DNA from: Dryas octopetala
Lineage: Eukaryota > Streptophyta > Magnoliopsida > Rosales > Rosaceae
Length of the DNA: 64,000 nucleotides
Assembly: GCA_963921425.1 (NCBI GenBank)
Contig: OY992840.1
Span: forward strand, 11,162,501 to 11,226,500
Direction of reading: 5' to 3'
Shown: positions 1-11,700 of the stretch, in pieces
Layout of the letters: each line of letters starts with the position of its first letter
Position numbering within the stretch: the stretch's first letter is position 1
Program-made: the position numbers and the translations under genes
Notes under the pieces: generated by a model
What the model was told of the DNA's origin: nothing
The model's database searches: none
The model's input: only the letters and a program-made list of their open reading frames with translations

Positions 1-1116
1 TCGGTGGCTTTGCAGATGTGCGTACATCTGCTTATGCATCTGCAAACATAATTTTGTATTTGCAAACAAAAAAGATACATCTGCAAGCAAGTGCATTTGC
101 AAGCACGAGCTCTCGGTAGGCTGTCAAGCTCTTGGTGATCTGTTGAGCGCTCGGTAATGTAAATTTTTCTCTCTGCATTCGCGTATACGAACAGATTTAG
201 CTGGAACTTAATTTTATATTTTGAGTAGATTTCTAGTTAAAAAATTTTCACAAACTGAAGTTATAAATAATTTATTAAAAAATATATATATCACAAATTT
301 TTTTCTTTTTTGTAACTGAAGATGTGCTCCGTTAGCTTTCGCACACCAAACTAATAGTTGGTATTAATATATCCATCAAGTTTGTCAGCGATGAAATTGT
401 TTCTCTTGGACATGATTTGAATTTGGGTTGCACGGTTTGGAACTCTTTGGTTGGGATTACTTGACTCAAGTTTATTTGGGATGAATTTTGTTTATAGTTA
501 AACCTTAGGCTCCAGATTAAAAAACTAATTAGAGAGGATAAGTTAACAGGTTTTCTCTTAGAGCATAAGTTAAAATAAGAATAAGTAAGCATGTAGCCGT
601 TGGATTAGCAAACACCGATTTTATTTAATATTAAATCTTACAATCTTACAATCTTACAATCTTGACCCTTAGGCATTTTAGCTATCTAGAATATTTATAA
701 TATGGGCACCGTAGGTTATAGTACACATATATCTAATGAGTAATGATAGATGATGTATATCCTAATATTGAAAACGTGAACTCGTCAACATTGAAGATAA
801 AATAATTTTATCCTCTAATTTTCCCCTAGCTACCAATGCAGTTCAATTCATGTCAAGAAAATGAGTTGGGTGACTTGGGTCACATGACTCACATCTTATG
901 TACTCACTCTTTAAGAGAAACCAGACTGCACAGTCCAGAGAGAGAGAGAGTAGGGACTAAATTAGGAGTAGATCGGTCAGATTTCAGAAAGAGACAAAAA
1001 GAAAGACAAGGAGAGAGCAACTCACAGTTTCTTGTCTCACCACCACAAAACACTATATTACTACATACACTACTATATACGTTTTAACTTTTAAGCAATG
1101 CCACTTTGCTTTTAAG

Positions 1117-1117
<1 letters not shown>
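1..1117. other. Intergenic DNA, no gene seen
   Basis: AT-rich sequence with only short ORFs that have no recognisable domain. The first 160 bases hold a low-complexity patch rich in CATCTGCAA and GCGCTCGGT-like words; a related patch occurs near 54,060-54,200. The stretch before the CT repeat is probably promoter for the MCTP gene downstream, but I see no convincing TATA box. Confidence 0.5.

Positions 1118-1152
<35 letters not shown>
1118..1152. repeat. (CT)n microsatellite
   Basis: Uninterrupted CT dinucleotide run of about 35 bases. CT tracts are common in plant 5' leaders. Here the run may sit near the transcription start of the MCTP gene, whose coding exon starts 2.3 kb downstream. Confidence 0.9.
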
Positions 1153-1157
<5 letters not shown>

Positions 1158-3295
1158 TCAAAGCTCAAAGCCTCAACCTCAACATGCATTACTCACTTGC
1201 CTGCATTGTCATCCTTCTCTCCCTCTGACTCAAAGGCTGTTGAAAATGGCGAAAATCTGATGTGGGTTTTAGCCTTAAAGGAGGTAAATGCTCACAAATT
1301 TTCCATTCTCTTTTGAAGTAACCATGTTTTTCAGTGGCAGTCTAGCTCTAATAAATTCCAGCTTTTGATCAGTGTTTGCTCCTCTGCTTTCTGCTTGTCA
1401 CATGTATGTATCTATGCCAAATTAAGACATAAATTTTTACCTGCATTTCAGTTTTAGGCTTTTCATTTTTCAGTGAAATATGTGGACATTCTTTGCACTC
1501 TTTGATTTTGTATTTGTGCAGAAACAGAGGACTTGACAACTCTGATCAATTGTTGCCTTTTTTTTTCCTCTCTCTAGTGTAGAGTTCTTTTGATTTCTTC
1601 CAGTGGACTCTGTTTGGTTGCTGGGAAAGGGGAGGAAAATAGGTGAACCATGCACCTCACACTGACAAATATTTTATTTTCTCAAATGATATTTTTAATG
1701 TTTTATTTTGCTGCATTTTCTGGGCCACCAAACAGATCTCAAAAAACCCAAATCCCAAAGGCCAATCATGTCTTTTTGTATTTTTGTTACTTTTTAAGTA
1801 TTGACAATTCAGTGAAAAAGCTCATGTGTGTTAAGCGGGCTTTTTGGATCTCATGGGAATGTTGCTTTTATTTATGTGCTCAATTTTATTTAATCTGTGT
1901 CTTAGATCCTTGTACAGTTGTACTGACTACTGGGTGGTGCTCTTGCACATGCTTGAGCTAAAAAGTTGCTGACTTGTTTCTTTACCAATCTAATTCATAG
2001 GATTTGTTTAATTTAAGTCTCACTTTTAGTACTTTTCAAGTTAGCAGATTTTTTGGCCAGAGTTTGGTTTGCTTAACATTTTTTTTTTTTTTAAATTTTC
2101 TACTAATGATTACAAAAATTAGCCCAGTGAAATTTAGCAGAAATAGATAAAAGAAGATCTTCTAAACTCTGTTTGGGTGTTATTTGTTTATTTAATTTTT
2201 ACAACCCTGTTTCTTAGTTTCTTTCTTCTTTTTATTTGGATTTTGCTCCATGACTTTTTGTTTCTTTTTTCTTTTAAAGAAAATAGATGCAATGGGTAAC
2301 ATTGTTAAAAGCTGATGAATCAATATGGGTGTTAAGTTGTTAAACAATATTCAGCTAAGTTAGTACTCAGGTGTTTTTTTTTTTTTTATTCAGGCCCAAA
2401 CTTATATGATTCATTTATTAAGGTTCCTTTTATTCCTCCTCTTATTTACTCCTCAGTCCTCTCTCTTTCTTTCACTTAGAATTATTGCTGATTTTTTGAG
2501 AAACACCACCTATTGTAATAATGTAATCCATTTGCTTATGTAAAACTATTGGTAGGCTGGAACCATATGATTCCATGCCAAATAAAAGTTTTTTAACAGT
2601 TCCATCAGATTTCCCGTTTCCCATTATGTAAAGAATTCGTAATAATTCTATTGAACACTTTGTGATTAAAACATAATCCCCTTTGACCAGCATTTTGATG
2701 CATGCCTGGTCTGAGTTATGTGCTCTTAGTATGCTCTTGCCTTTTAAAATCTCTTGCCAATAATGTTCTCTGTGGAAGTAAGCAGACTTGATTTGTTTCC
2801 TTTAGGAATCTGGGAAAATTGATTAACTAGACTGTACTTCCACTGCATATGATGTTTTGTGTTTTGTGTTGCTTTTTATGGACTTCTCTCTTTTTCTATT
2901 TCTTTGAATCATGTATGATATATGAATAAATGTAAAGCTATTGAAATCTTATGTGTCGGGATATCCAAATACTGCAGTTTGCCCCAGGCCTATTGATTGA
3001 TTTACATTTTGATATTCCTGCAAAAATATGCGAGCATGTCTTTCCCAGTACTCATGAAACCATATCAACTTCAATAATTTCATACACCATCTTCTTATCA
3101 TTGTCTAATTTTTTCCTTCTTGTCTTGCGCAATGTATTCTCTCTAGCGCATTTTTGTCAACTGACTTGTCAATTAAAGAGTAAATCTTTTTCTTAATTAT
3201 TTGATTGTTTTGAAGTATAGGTGCCTTGTTTCTGTCAAATTTTCAGCTTAATTGTTCATCTCTCTGTTACATGTCAGTGCTTGCAATTACACACA

Positions 3296-3364
<69 letters not shown>

Positions 3365-3459
3365 CAGTATTAGTATCTCAATTTAATTATTCCCTTCTCT
3401 GCAGGTACTTGTAGTTATTTTCCATTTCTTCAGTGCACATATATAACCTATATGTTACT
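1153..3459 (+). other. Probable 5' leader and leader intron(s) of MCTP gene
   Basis: No coding ORF of recognisable family. The stretch is T-rich as plant introns are, and ends in polypyrimidine-plus-AG acceptors (CTCTGCAG near 3405, TTCTTCAG near 3432) just before the MCTP ATG. I infer a 5' UTR exon near the CT repeat and a long leader intron. RNA-seq would be needed to place the exons. Confidence 0.4.
3289..3364. repeat. (CA)n(TA)n compound microsatellite
   Basis: About 58 bases of CA repeat run directly into about 17 bases of TA repeat, in the inferred leader intron of the MCTP gene. Likely length-polymorphic. Confidence 0.92.
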
Positions 3460-6400
3460 ATGAACAACCTTAAGCTCGGGATAGACGTAGTTAGCGCCCA
3501 CAATCTTTTGCCTAAAGATGGGCAAGGTTCATCCAATGCCTTTGTGGAGCTTTACTTTGATGGTCAGAGGTTCCGCACCACCATTAAAGAAAAGGATCTC
3601 AGCCCCGTTTGGAATGAAAGCTTCTACTTCAACATTTCTGATCCTTCCAACCTTCACTATCTTACTCTTGAGGCCTATGTCTACAATAATGTCAAAGCTA
3701 CCTACTCCAGGTCCTTTCTTGGAAAGATTAGCCTCACTGGGAATTCATTTGTCCCCTACTCTGATGCTGTTGTCTTGCATTACCCTTTGGAAAAGCGTGG
3801 CATCTTCTCACGTGTAAGAGGAGAGCTTGGCCTAAAGGTTTACATTACTGATAACCCATCAATTAAGACCTCCACACCAGTCCATGCTGCTGAATCCCTC
3901 GCAAACACGGATCCAGGCATAGCTTCACAAGGAGCTTCAAATCCTGTCATGAACAGTTTTCAAAATGAGAAAGTTGAGACAAGGCACACCTTTGATCATC
4001 TTCCTAATCCTATTCATGACCACCAACATCAGCATGAGCATCATTCCGCCGCACCAGATACCCATTACGTACCCAAGTTTGAAGCTGATCAAATGAAATC
4101 ATCTGAACCACAGCCTGCAAAGTTGGTTCACATGCACTCCGCATCATCATCACAACCTGTTGATTTTGCACTGAAAGAGACAAGCCCGTTCCTTGGAGGT
4201 GGAAGAGTTGTTGGTGGCCGTGTTATTCATGGAGACAAGACTGCAAGCACTTACGATCTAGTTGAACGGATGTATTTTCTCTATGTAAGGGTTGTTAAGG
4301 CTCGTGAGCTTCCTGCCATGGATCTTACGGGGAGTCTTGATCCGTTTATTGAAGCGAGAATTGGAAACTATAGAGGGATTACAAAGCACTTTGAGAAGCA
4401 GCAAAACCCAGTATGGAATCAGGTTTTCGCCTTTTCAAAGGAACGGATGCAAGCATCTGTATTAGAAGTTGTGGTTAAGGACAAGGATCTGATTAAAGAT
4501 GACTTTGTGGGGATTGTAAGATTTGACATCAATGAGGTGCCAATGAGAGTCCCTCCTGATAGTCCTCTGGCTCCAGAATGGTACCGGCTTGAGGACAAGA
4601 AAGGAGAAAAGATTAAGGGTGAGCTGATGCTTGCAGTCTGGATTGGCACCCAAGCAGATGAGGCTTTTTCAGATGCATGGCATTCTGATGCAGCTACTCC
4701 TGTTGATAGCACATCAGCAGCCTCCGCAGTGATACGTTCAAAGGTCTATCATGCACCAAGGTTGTGGTATGTGCGTGTTAATGTTATTGAGGCACAAGAC
4801 CTGTTTGGAACAGAGAAGAATCGTTTCCCAGATGCATATGTCAAGGTACAGATTGGAAACCAGGTTTTGAAAACAAAAACACTTCAGGCTCGGAATCTAA
4901 ACCCCCTGTGGAATGAAGATCTTTTGTTTGTGGCTGCTGAACCCTTTGAAGATCATCTGGTCCTTTCAGTTGAGGATCGTGTAGGCCCTGGGAAAGATGA
5001 AATCATTGGGAGGGTCATATTGCCACTGAACACTGTAGATAGGCGTGCAGATGATCGTATGATCCATTCCCGATGGTTTAATCTGGAAAAGCCAGTTGCT
5101 GTTGATGTAGATCAGTTGAAGAGAGAAAAGTTCTCAAGTCGCATTCATCTTCGAGTTTGTCTCGATGGAGGATACCATGTTCTTGACGAATCAACTCATT
5201 ATAGTAGTGATTTACGTCCCACAGCAAAGCAGCTCTGGAGGCCATCAATTGGGGTTTTAGAGCTAGGAATCTTGAATGCCGTGGGGCTTCACCCAATGAA
5301 AACACGCAATGGAAGAGGCACATCAGATACATACTGTGTAGCAAAGTATGGTCATAAATGGGTTCGAACAAGAACTCTTGTTGACAACTTATCTCCAAAA
5401 TACAATGAACAATACACTTGGGAGGTGTTTGATCCTTCTACAGTTCTTACTGTAGGTGTATTTGACAACAGCCAGCTTGGGAATAAGGATTCCAATGGTA
5501 ACAAAGACCTGAAGATTGGGAAGGTTCGAATTCGTATCTCAACACTTGAAGCAGGCCGTATATATACACACTCATATCCACTGCTAGTTCTTCACCCAGC
5601 TGGTGTTAAGAAGATGGGGGAGTTGCATTTGGCAATTCGGTTTTCATGCACGTCTTTTGTGAACATGCTTTACACATACTCAAAACCGCTGCTGCCAAAG
5701 ATGCACTATGTGAGGCCCTTCAATGTTATGCAGCTTGACATGTTACGCCACCAGGCCGTCAATATAGTTGCAGCGCGGTTAGGTAGAGCTGAGCCACCAC
5801 TTAGGAAGGAAGTGGTGGAATACATGTCTGATGTGGACTCCCATCTTTGGAGCATGAGACGGAGCAAAGCAAATTTCTTCAGGCTAATGACGGTTTTCTC
5901 AGGAGTATTTTCTGTAGGCAAATGGTTTACTGACATTTGCATGTGGAGGAATCCTATAACTACAGTGCTTGTCCATGTTCTCTTCCTTATGCTTGTTTGC
6001 TTCCCAGAACTAATTCTTCCCACAGCTTTTCTCTACATGTTTCTAATAGGGGTATGGAACTTCCGTTACCGGCCTAGATATCCTCCCCACATGAACACAA
6101 AGATCTCACAAGCCGAGTTAGTCCACCCTGATGAGCTTGATGAGGAATTTGACACATTCCCAACGAGCCGGAATCCAGAGCTGGTGAGAATGAGGTATGA
6201 TCGCCTAAGGAGTGTGGCTGGTAGAATTCAGACTGTAGTTGGTGATGTAGCTACTCAGGGGGAACGAATTCAGGCACTGCTAAGCTGGCGTGATCCGCGC
6301 GCCTCAGCCCTCTTTGTCACATTCTGCCTTCTAGCTGCCTTGGTCATGTATGTGACACCATTCCAGGTGGTGGCAGCATTGGCAGGGTTCTTCATGATGA

Positions 6401-6486
6401 GGCATCCGAGATTTCGCCATAGGTTGCCATCAGCTCCCATCAACTTCTTCCGCAGGCTGCCTGCTAGGACTGATAGTATGTTGTAA
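3460..6486 (+). CDS. MCTP: MCTP/FTIP-like protein: four C2 domains plus C-terminal membrane domain
   Basis: Single-exon CDS of 1,008 aa. The frame stays open a little upstream, but the first real ATG is at 3460 and gives MNNLKLG, the usual family N-terminus. C2 domains begin near residues 1, 271, 435 and 598, each with an NPxWN- or SPxWNE-type signature. A long polar linker with a His-rich patch (HDHQHQHEHH) joins C2-1 and C2-2. The C-terminal phosphoribosyltransferase_C (PRT_C) region starts about residue 743 (MHYVRPFNV...LDMLRHQA) and holds hydrophobic segments near 833-865 and 947-980. Plant MCTPs bind lipid through C2 domains and tether ER to plasma membrane, notably at plasmodesmata; FTIP members help move the FT protein. 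The length is normal for the family and I see no damage. Which MCTP subfamily it belongs to is not settled. Confidence 0.95.
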   Translation: MNNLKLGIDVVSAHNLLPKDGQGSSNAFVELYFDGQRFRTTIKEKDLSPVWNESFYFNISDPSNLHYLTLEAYVYNNVKATYSRSFLGKISLTGNSFVPYSDAVVLHYPLEKRGIFSRVRGELGLKVYITDNPSIKTSTPVHAAESLANTDPGIASQGASNPVMNSFQNEKVETRHTFDHLPNPIHDHQHQHEHHSAAPDTHYVPKFEADQMKSSEPQPAKLVHMHSASSSQPVDFALKETSPFLGGGRVVGGRVIHGDKTASTYDLVERMYFLYVRVVKARELPAMDLTGSLDPFIEARIGNYRGITKHFEKQQNPVWNQVFAFSKERMQASVLEVVVKDKDLIKDDFVGIVRFDINEVPMRVPPDSPLAPEWYRLEDKKGEKIKGELMLAVWIGTQADEAFSDAWHSDAATPVDSTSAASAVIRSKVYHAPRLWYVRVNVIEAQDLFGTEKNRFPDAYVKVQIGNQVLKTKTLQARNLNPLWNEDLLFVAAEPFEDHLVLSVEDRVGPGKDEIIGRVILPLNTVDRRADDRMIHSRWFNLEKPVAVDVDQLKREKFSSRIHLRVCLDGGYHVLDESTHYSSDLRPTAKQLWRPSIGVLELGILNAVGLHPMKTRNGRGTSDTYCVAKYGHKWVRTRTLVDNLSPKYNEQYTWEVFDPSTVLTVGVFDNSQLGNKDSNGNKDLKIGKVRIRISTLEAGRIYTHSYPLLVLHPAGVKKMGELHLAIRFSCTSFVNMLYTYSKPLLPKMHYVRPFNVMQLDMLRHQAVNIVAARLGRAEPPLRKEVVEYMSDVDSHLWSMRRSKANFFRLMTVFSGVFSVGKWFTDICMWRNPITTVLVHVLFLMLVCFPELILPTAFLYMFLIGVWNFRYRPRYPPHMNTKISQAELVHPDELDEEFDTFPTSRNPELVRMRYDRLRSVAGRIQTVVGDVATQGERIQALLSWRDPRASALFVTFCLLAALVMYVTPFQVVAALAGFFMMRHPRFRHRLPSAPINFFRRLPARTDSML

Positions 6487-7224
6487 ATTGAAGCTCAAAT
6501 GTTTCTGGCTGCTGGGATCATTTACTAGACTTTTAAATGCTGAACCATGAAGTTTCTTTCTTGACATTTTTGTTGTTCTCCTTTGAGACCATTAATGATT
6601 TGTATCTTGCTGTTTTATCCCCACTTAATTAAAATAAATTGTTAAGAAAAATTCTTGCATTTTCGATTTCCTTCTAATTTGTGCACCTAACAACTTGATC
6701 GGCATTACATTATTTTATGTTCCATTCATTCATTCCTTTTTTTTTTTTTTTTTCCAACGTTAATGCCCCTTAAAGCTTTCATAGATCCATTCCTTTTGGG
6801 TTCCATTTATATGTTGCCTTCATGAATCTTAGCTAGGCCTTATCATTGAAATGGTTAACACAGAAAACATAAACAATCCTATTTCATCTCATCTGTGATA
6901 TATTGTGATTTCATAAAACTTTCACGCAAATTTCAAGTCAAAGACAAGGCTTTAATTTACTAAAAAATAAAGTCAAATACAGATTAATTAAAGCTTCTCT
7001 CTCTCTCTCTCTCTCTCTCCTTTCCTCAAAATTCTTATCTTAGTCATTTAAATTTTAATAATCCTACAGGCACGACCCATTATCCCAACTAATTAGTACC
7101 AACCAAGAACTGAATCAAGAAAAATTAATGGTTGGATTCGATTTAAATGATCTTTAATAGATGAGATTTGAGGAAAAAAAAAATGAGAAACTAGAGGATC
7201 CAACTCCATTCATTATGGACTCTT
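6487..7224. other. MCTP 3' UTR and intergenic DNA
   Basis: Begins with the probable MCTP 3' UTR; AATAAA-like words occur near 6630-6640. It contains a poly-T run near 6737-6753 and a (CT)n run at 6996-7019. No gene seen. Confidence 0.6.
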
Positions 7225-7741
7225 GACTTGAAAAAGCTTATTTTTTATATTTGGATTATGTTTTAAATGAGACTGAATGAATGAAATTTGAGATAAATAA
7301 GAGAAAATAAGAGAGAGGAGAACAAAAGAGAAGAGGATCTGCTCCATTTATTATTGATCAAGTTATGTGCATGTCACCTACCAAATACCGACAGACAACA
7401 GCCATAAATTTATATATTTGGTTGAACATCACCAAATATGATATGGCTAGACACTGCCCAAGAATATATCATTGTATTTATATTATTTGACTTGAAAATG
7501 CTTATTTTTTTTATATTTGGATTATGTTTTAAATGAGACTAAATGAATGAAATTTGAGATAAATAAGAGAGAGGAGAACAAAAGAGAAGAGGATCTGCAA
7601 CATTTATTATTGATCAAGTTATGTGCATGTCACCAACCAAATACCGACAGACAACAGCCATAAATTTATATTATTTGGCTGAACGTCACCAAATATGATA
7701 TGGCTAGACACTGCCTAATAATATATCATTGTATTTTATTA
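7225..7741. repeat. Two-copy tandem duplication, 264 bp period
   Basis: Segments 7225-7488 and 7489-7741 are near-identical direct copies. Both contain GACTTGAAAA, GATCAAGTTATGTGCATGTC, ACCGACAGACAACAGCC and GATATGGCTAGACACTGCC. The second copy ends about 100 bp before the ATG of the GT47 gene, so the duplication doubles its probable proximal promoter. Confidence 0.9.
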
Positions 7742-7844
7742 TCATAAAGTACATTCCAACGTGCATTGATGATACATTTCATACGTGCTGCCATGTTCAA
7801 AGTCATTACAAGACACTAGAAAATCAGAGGCAGAGCTAGCAACA

Positions 7845-9533
7845 ATGGCCAAACAGAAAGTAAGCACTCCTCTCAAAATGGCCATGTCCATGTCCAAAAG
7901 AAAACCCAAAAAACCAGCTCCAAAAGAACAACACTCATGTAGTTTCTGTGACATTTTTGGTCTGTTTAGATTTCTATATCGAATCCCTGCTGCATTGCTC
8001 TTACTCCTTCTTATCTATCTCTGGTCTTCCTCCTTTACCATTATGTCCGGCAACTTTGTTCACATTTGCGTCTCTTCGCGGAAGCTAAACAACCATTACT
8101 GCCTTTCTGCTGGTACCCAATTGCCCAATTTTGAAATTCCAATTCCAATACTCACCAATAGTACTAGTACCTTCATTAGTCCTACTAGTCTTGCTAGTCC
8201 CACTGTCAATGCTGACCGGGATGAGTCTGATCCAGTTATTAGAAATGGAGCCAACAAAGACAGAGAATTGGAGGTTGCAAATGCAAAGAAGGATGTTGAA
8301 GAGCAGCTGAGATTGCACAGATCATGGGTTTCGGATAAGAAGCATGAAGGGTGTGAAGGGAGGGGAGTGTATGTGTATGATTTGCCATCAAAGTTCAACA
8401 AGGACTTGGTGGGTCAGTGCAGAGACATGGTTCCATGGATGGACTTCTGCAAGTACTTCAAAAATGAGGCATTGGGTGAGCCAATATCGAAGTTGGGAAA
8501 TGGGTGGTACCAGACTCATCAGTACTCCTTGGAGCCCATATTCCATGAGAGGGTTTTGAAGCATCCTTGCAGGGTTTACAATGAGAATGAAGCAAAGCTT
8601 TTCTATGTGCCATTTTATGGTGGTTTGGACATTCTGAGATGGCATTTCAAGAATGTGTCCAATGATGTGAAGGACACTTTGAGTTTGGAGCTCATGAATT
8701 GGCTTGAGAAGCAAAGGGCATGGGGTAGGAATAAAGGGAAAGACCATGTGGTGGTGTTGGGGAAGATTTCATGGGATTTTAGGAGAAAAGATGGTTCATG
8801 GGGGACTAGATTGTTGGAGATTGATCAAATGCAAAACCCAATAAAGCTCTTGATTGAGAGGCAACCATGGCACCCAAATGACATTGGGATTCCACACCCA
8901 ACATTCTTCCACCCACATTCAGATGATGACATCATGGCATGGCAATGGAAGACTATCAGTTCTTATAGGAAACACTTGGTGAGCTTTGCTGGGGCAGCAA
9001 GGCCTGATCAAGCAGAGAACATAAGGTCCATATTGATCAAACAGTGCAACAATATTTCACAAGCAGCAGACAATGGGAAGTGTCAGTTTCTTGATTGTGG
9101 TTCTGGTGGGTGCAATCAGCCAGAGTCAGTGATTGAGCTCTTCATGGAGTCTGAGTTCTGCTTGCAGCCTCCAGGGGACAGCCCAACTAGAAAATCCCTT
9201 TTCGATTCTTTGATTTCGGGCTGCATACCGGTACTTTTCGACCCTTTCACTGCTTACTATCAGTATCCATGGCATCTGCCAGAGGATCATGGGAAGTACT
9301 CTGTGTTTGTGGACCAAGAAGAGGTGAGGCAGATGAAGGTCAATGTGGTGGAGAGGCTGATGAAGGTCTCTCAGAAGGAGAGGGAGGATATGAGGAGGTA
9401 TATAGTGTATGACTTGTTGCCTGGTTTGGTATATGGGGATTCAAGTGCTAAATTTGACAAGTTTCAGGATGCATTTTCCATTACAATGACTAGTCTGATG
9501 GAGAGGGTGACCAAATTGGATTCAACTGTATAA
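7845..9533 (+). CDS. Exostosin-family (GT47) glycosyltransferase, MUR3/xyloglucan galactosyltransferase clade
   Basis: Intronless CDS of 562 aa. The ATG at 7845 is the first in frame. Topology is type II Golgi: a basic cytosolic tail (KRKPKKPAPK), a single signal anchor (about residues 50-68, IPAALLLLLLIYLW), then a variable stem and the lumenal exostosin domain. Clade A hallmarks are GVYVYDLPSKFN, NGWYQTHQYSLEPIF, FYVPFYGGLD, GRPQWH-like ERQPWHPNDIG, SFAGAARPDQ, and EFCLQPPGDSPTRKSLFDS followed by GCIPVLFDPF. Family members add galactosyl or galacturonosyl residues to xyloglucan side chains in the Golgi, as MUR3 and XLT2 do. The exact acceptor cannot be read from sequence. A 264 bp tandem duplication lies just upstream. 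No lesion seen. Confidence 0.93.
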   Translation: MAKQKVSTPLKMAMSMSKRKPKKPAPKEQHSCSFCDIFGLFRFLYRIPAALLLLLLIYLWSSSFTIMSGNFVHICVSSRKLNNHYCLSAGTQLPNFEIPIPILTNSTSTFISPTSLASPTVNADRDESDPVIRNGANKDRELEVANAKKDVEEQLRLHRSWVSDKKHEGCEGRGVYVYDLPSKFNKDLVGQCRDMVPWMDFCKYFKNEALGEPISKLGNGWYQTHQYSLEPIFHERVLKHPCRVYNENEAKLFYVPFYGGLDILRWHFKNVSNDVKDTLSLELMNWLEKQRAWGRNKGKDHVVVLGKISWDFRRKDGSWGTRLLEIDQMQNPIKLLIERQPWHPNDIGIPHPTFFHPHSDDDIMAWQWKTISSYRKHLVSFAGAARPDQAENIRSILIKQCNNISQAADNGKCQFLDCGSGGCNQPESVIELFMESEFCLQPPGDSPTRKSLFDSLISGCIPVLFDPFTAYYQYPWHLPEDHGKYSVFVDQEEVRQMKVNVVERLMKVSQKEREDMRRYIVYDLLPGLVYGDSSAKFDKFQDAFSITMTSLMERVTKLDSTV

Positions 9534-11567
9534 CTGAGGCTCACATGCATGTTCTTTTTTTCTTTTTATTAATTTATTCTTGTTTCCCTTTCAATTTATA
9601 AGCAAATTGTATGGGGGAGGCAAAAGAAACCCTGAGGAATGCAATCATACTGTTTTGTATGGATTGTATATAAGTATTTAACATCCTTCAACGCTTTATT
9701 TAATTATCTCAAAAATCAAAATAGAACTCTTGCTTTGAATATGATAATTTGGCATTTTTTTTTTTCTAGATCTATAATGCTCCACGTTAGCTCAATTTGA
9801 AGTCGCAAAATACTAGAAATTCTTTCATATAACTGTTGCACCACCTTCTTTTTATGAAGCTGGTCATTTGACTATAAAAAACCATTTTTGTAATAGTTTT
9901 AGGAAGTCAATTTTCGGCATTCCACTTTTACTCTCATCCACTCTTTCTTATTTTTTTAATAATTTTTATAATTCATTATTTTTTTTATTTTCAAATTTAC
10001 CCTTTAAAATTTGACTAAAAAAACATTCAAATTCTATCTCATTTTAATTTGGAATTCATTTAGCGCCACTCAGCCTTCGCACTCATTGGGGTCATCTCCT
10101 TGTTTTCATTTTTTGTTTATTTTTTTATTTGTTGTCATAATAAAAAATATTAAAAATAGAGAAAGAGGGCACCCAGGGCAGAGGATAAAAAAAGAGTGTG
10201 AAATCACCTCTCTAGTTTTATTCTTCTCTATCTTTGAAGAATTTATAGTAGTAGCAACAAATATCTAACTAGAAAAGTAAAGTTTAATTCCATAACTTAT
10301 GCCTAATTACATAATTCAAGGCTAATTAATTCAAATTTATAATCAACTCGAACATAATTCCATAATCAAAGATTAATTATAGATTTATAATTGGTCAACT
10401 GTTTAAACCTAAGATAAGTTTATATATAAGGATTGTATACAAGCAGCGGTACCACATTCCACACATATATATATCATTAAAGAAAAAGAAAAATGCTAAT
10501 TGTCTCAACATTTTTTTGCCAAACTTTTGTTTTACAACCCATGTGGCATCAATTCATTTGACAAGTTTATCTTTTTGTTTTTTAGTTTATTTATTTATTT
10601 ATTATATAGTGTAATATATAAATTCCATATAAGTCAGAAATAAGTGTTAAAAGAGACTATCTTCCAACATTAAATGATCAATTGACTGGATGAAGCTACT
10701 TTTTCTCAATTAACTTAGGTAATTATTCTCAACTTTCTTGGTTTTCTACTTTAGGGGTATGACAAAATTATTTGATAAAATATCTTAAAGAGACAGTCAT
10801 AAGCTAAATAGCCTAAATGTCATGACTTTAACCAAAAACTCTTTCTTAGATGTTTTATTCTTCTATATCTTCGAGAAACTTAGAGTTATAGAACAATACT
10901 TAATTAGGAAAATAAAACTAATTCCTTAATTTATGCCTACTTTATAGGTTGGCCTAGTTGACTAAGGACAATAGCTCCCTCCTACACACCTAGATTCAAA
11001 CCCTCTCCCCTCCCCTATAGTAAAAAAAAAAAAACCTCCTAATTACATAATTCAAGCTAATTAATGCAATATTTCATGGAAAATGCTAAAAATTTCAACT
11101 TTTTTTTCTCAACATTTGTTTCTTATTTTATGTGTTACTATTTTATTGCATAAAGTTTTTCTTTAAATATTTAATGTATGAATGTTAGGAAAAAAAGTTG
11201 AGATCTGTTATGATTTGATTTGTCAAACTTTCGAACACTTATTCCATCGCACAAAGGCAAATTTCAAGATCTTTTCACAGAATAATAGCAAAGTCCAAAA
11301 GAACAAAAATTGTGACTCTTATGAAACCCCATTGTCCCCAATTCCCCATTATCCATTTCACACTAAACAATAAAAATATCCAGTTCACCTTGGCCAAAAA
11401 AAAAAAAAAAAATTTCCAGTTCACATTATTCGCACTCTCCACGTAACATCACGTTTGGCCATTGGCCCAAGCCCAACCATCAGCCCATGACGTAGTCTCT
11501 GATGCAAAAATCCTAGCCCTCCATTTTCCTAGATTCATATAACACCTACACTTCGTCCTCGCACCTC
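9534..11567. other. Intergenic DNA, no gene seen
   Basis: Strongly AT-rich, with scattered homopolymers and short ORFs without domains. Near 10,490 and 11,080 two similar stretches (AAATGCTAA...CAACATTT) suggest old MITE fragments, but I cannot define their ends. Confidence 0.5.
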
Positions 11568-11573
11568 CACGTG
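11568..11573. promoter_or_regulatory. G-box (CACGTG) upstream of GPX copy 1
   Basis: Perfect CACGTG, 133 bp before the ATG at 11701. The same hexamer stands 122 bp before GPX copy 3 and 160 bp before copy 4. G-boxes bind bZIP and bHLH factors in light, ABA and stress responses. A TATAAAT at 11664-11670 is close to the ATG. Confidence 0.45.
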
Positions 11574-11700
11574 TGCATTTAAGAAATCACCAACGTGGAC
11601 ACCTATCCCATCATCCACTTGTACACCTACAACTCCGTCACCTACAAATCTCCACATAAACGCTATAAATGGCAAGCCGTTCTCTTTTTTATGTGTCTCA

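Noticed and set aside
3433-3459. Upstream extension of the MCTP reading frame
   Set aside because: The extension would start on GTG and follows acceptor-like AG sites. The ATG at 3460 gives the normal family N-terminus.
7785-7844. Upstream extension of the GT47 reading frame
   Set aside because: It starts on GTG, which is not a usual plant start. The first ATG in frame is at 7845.
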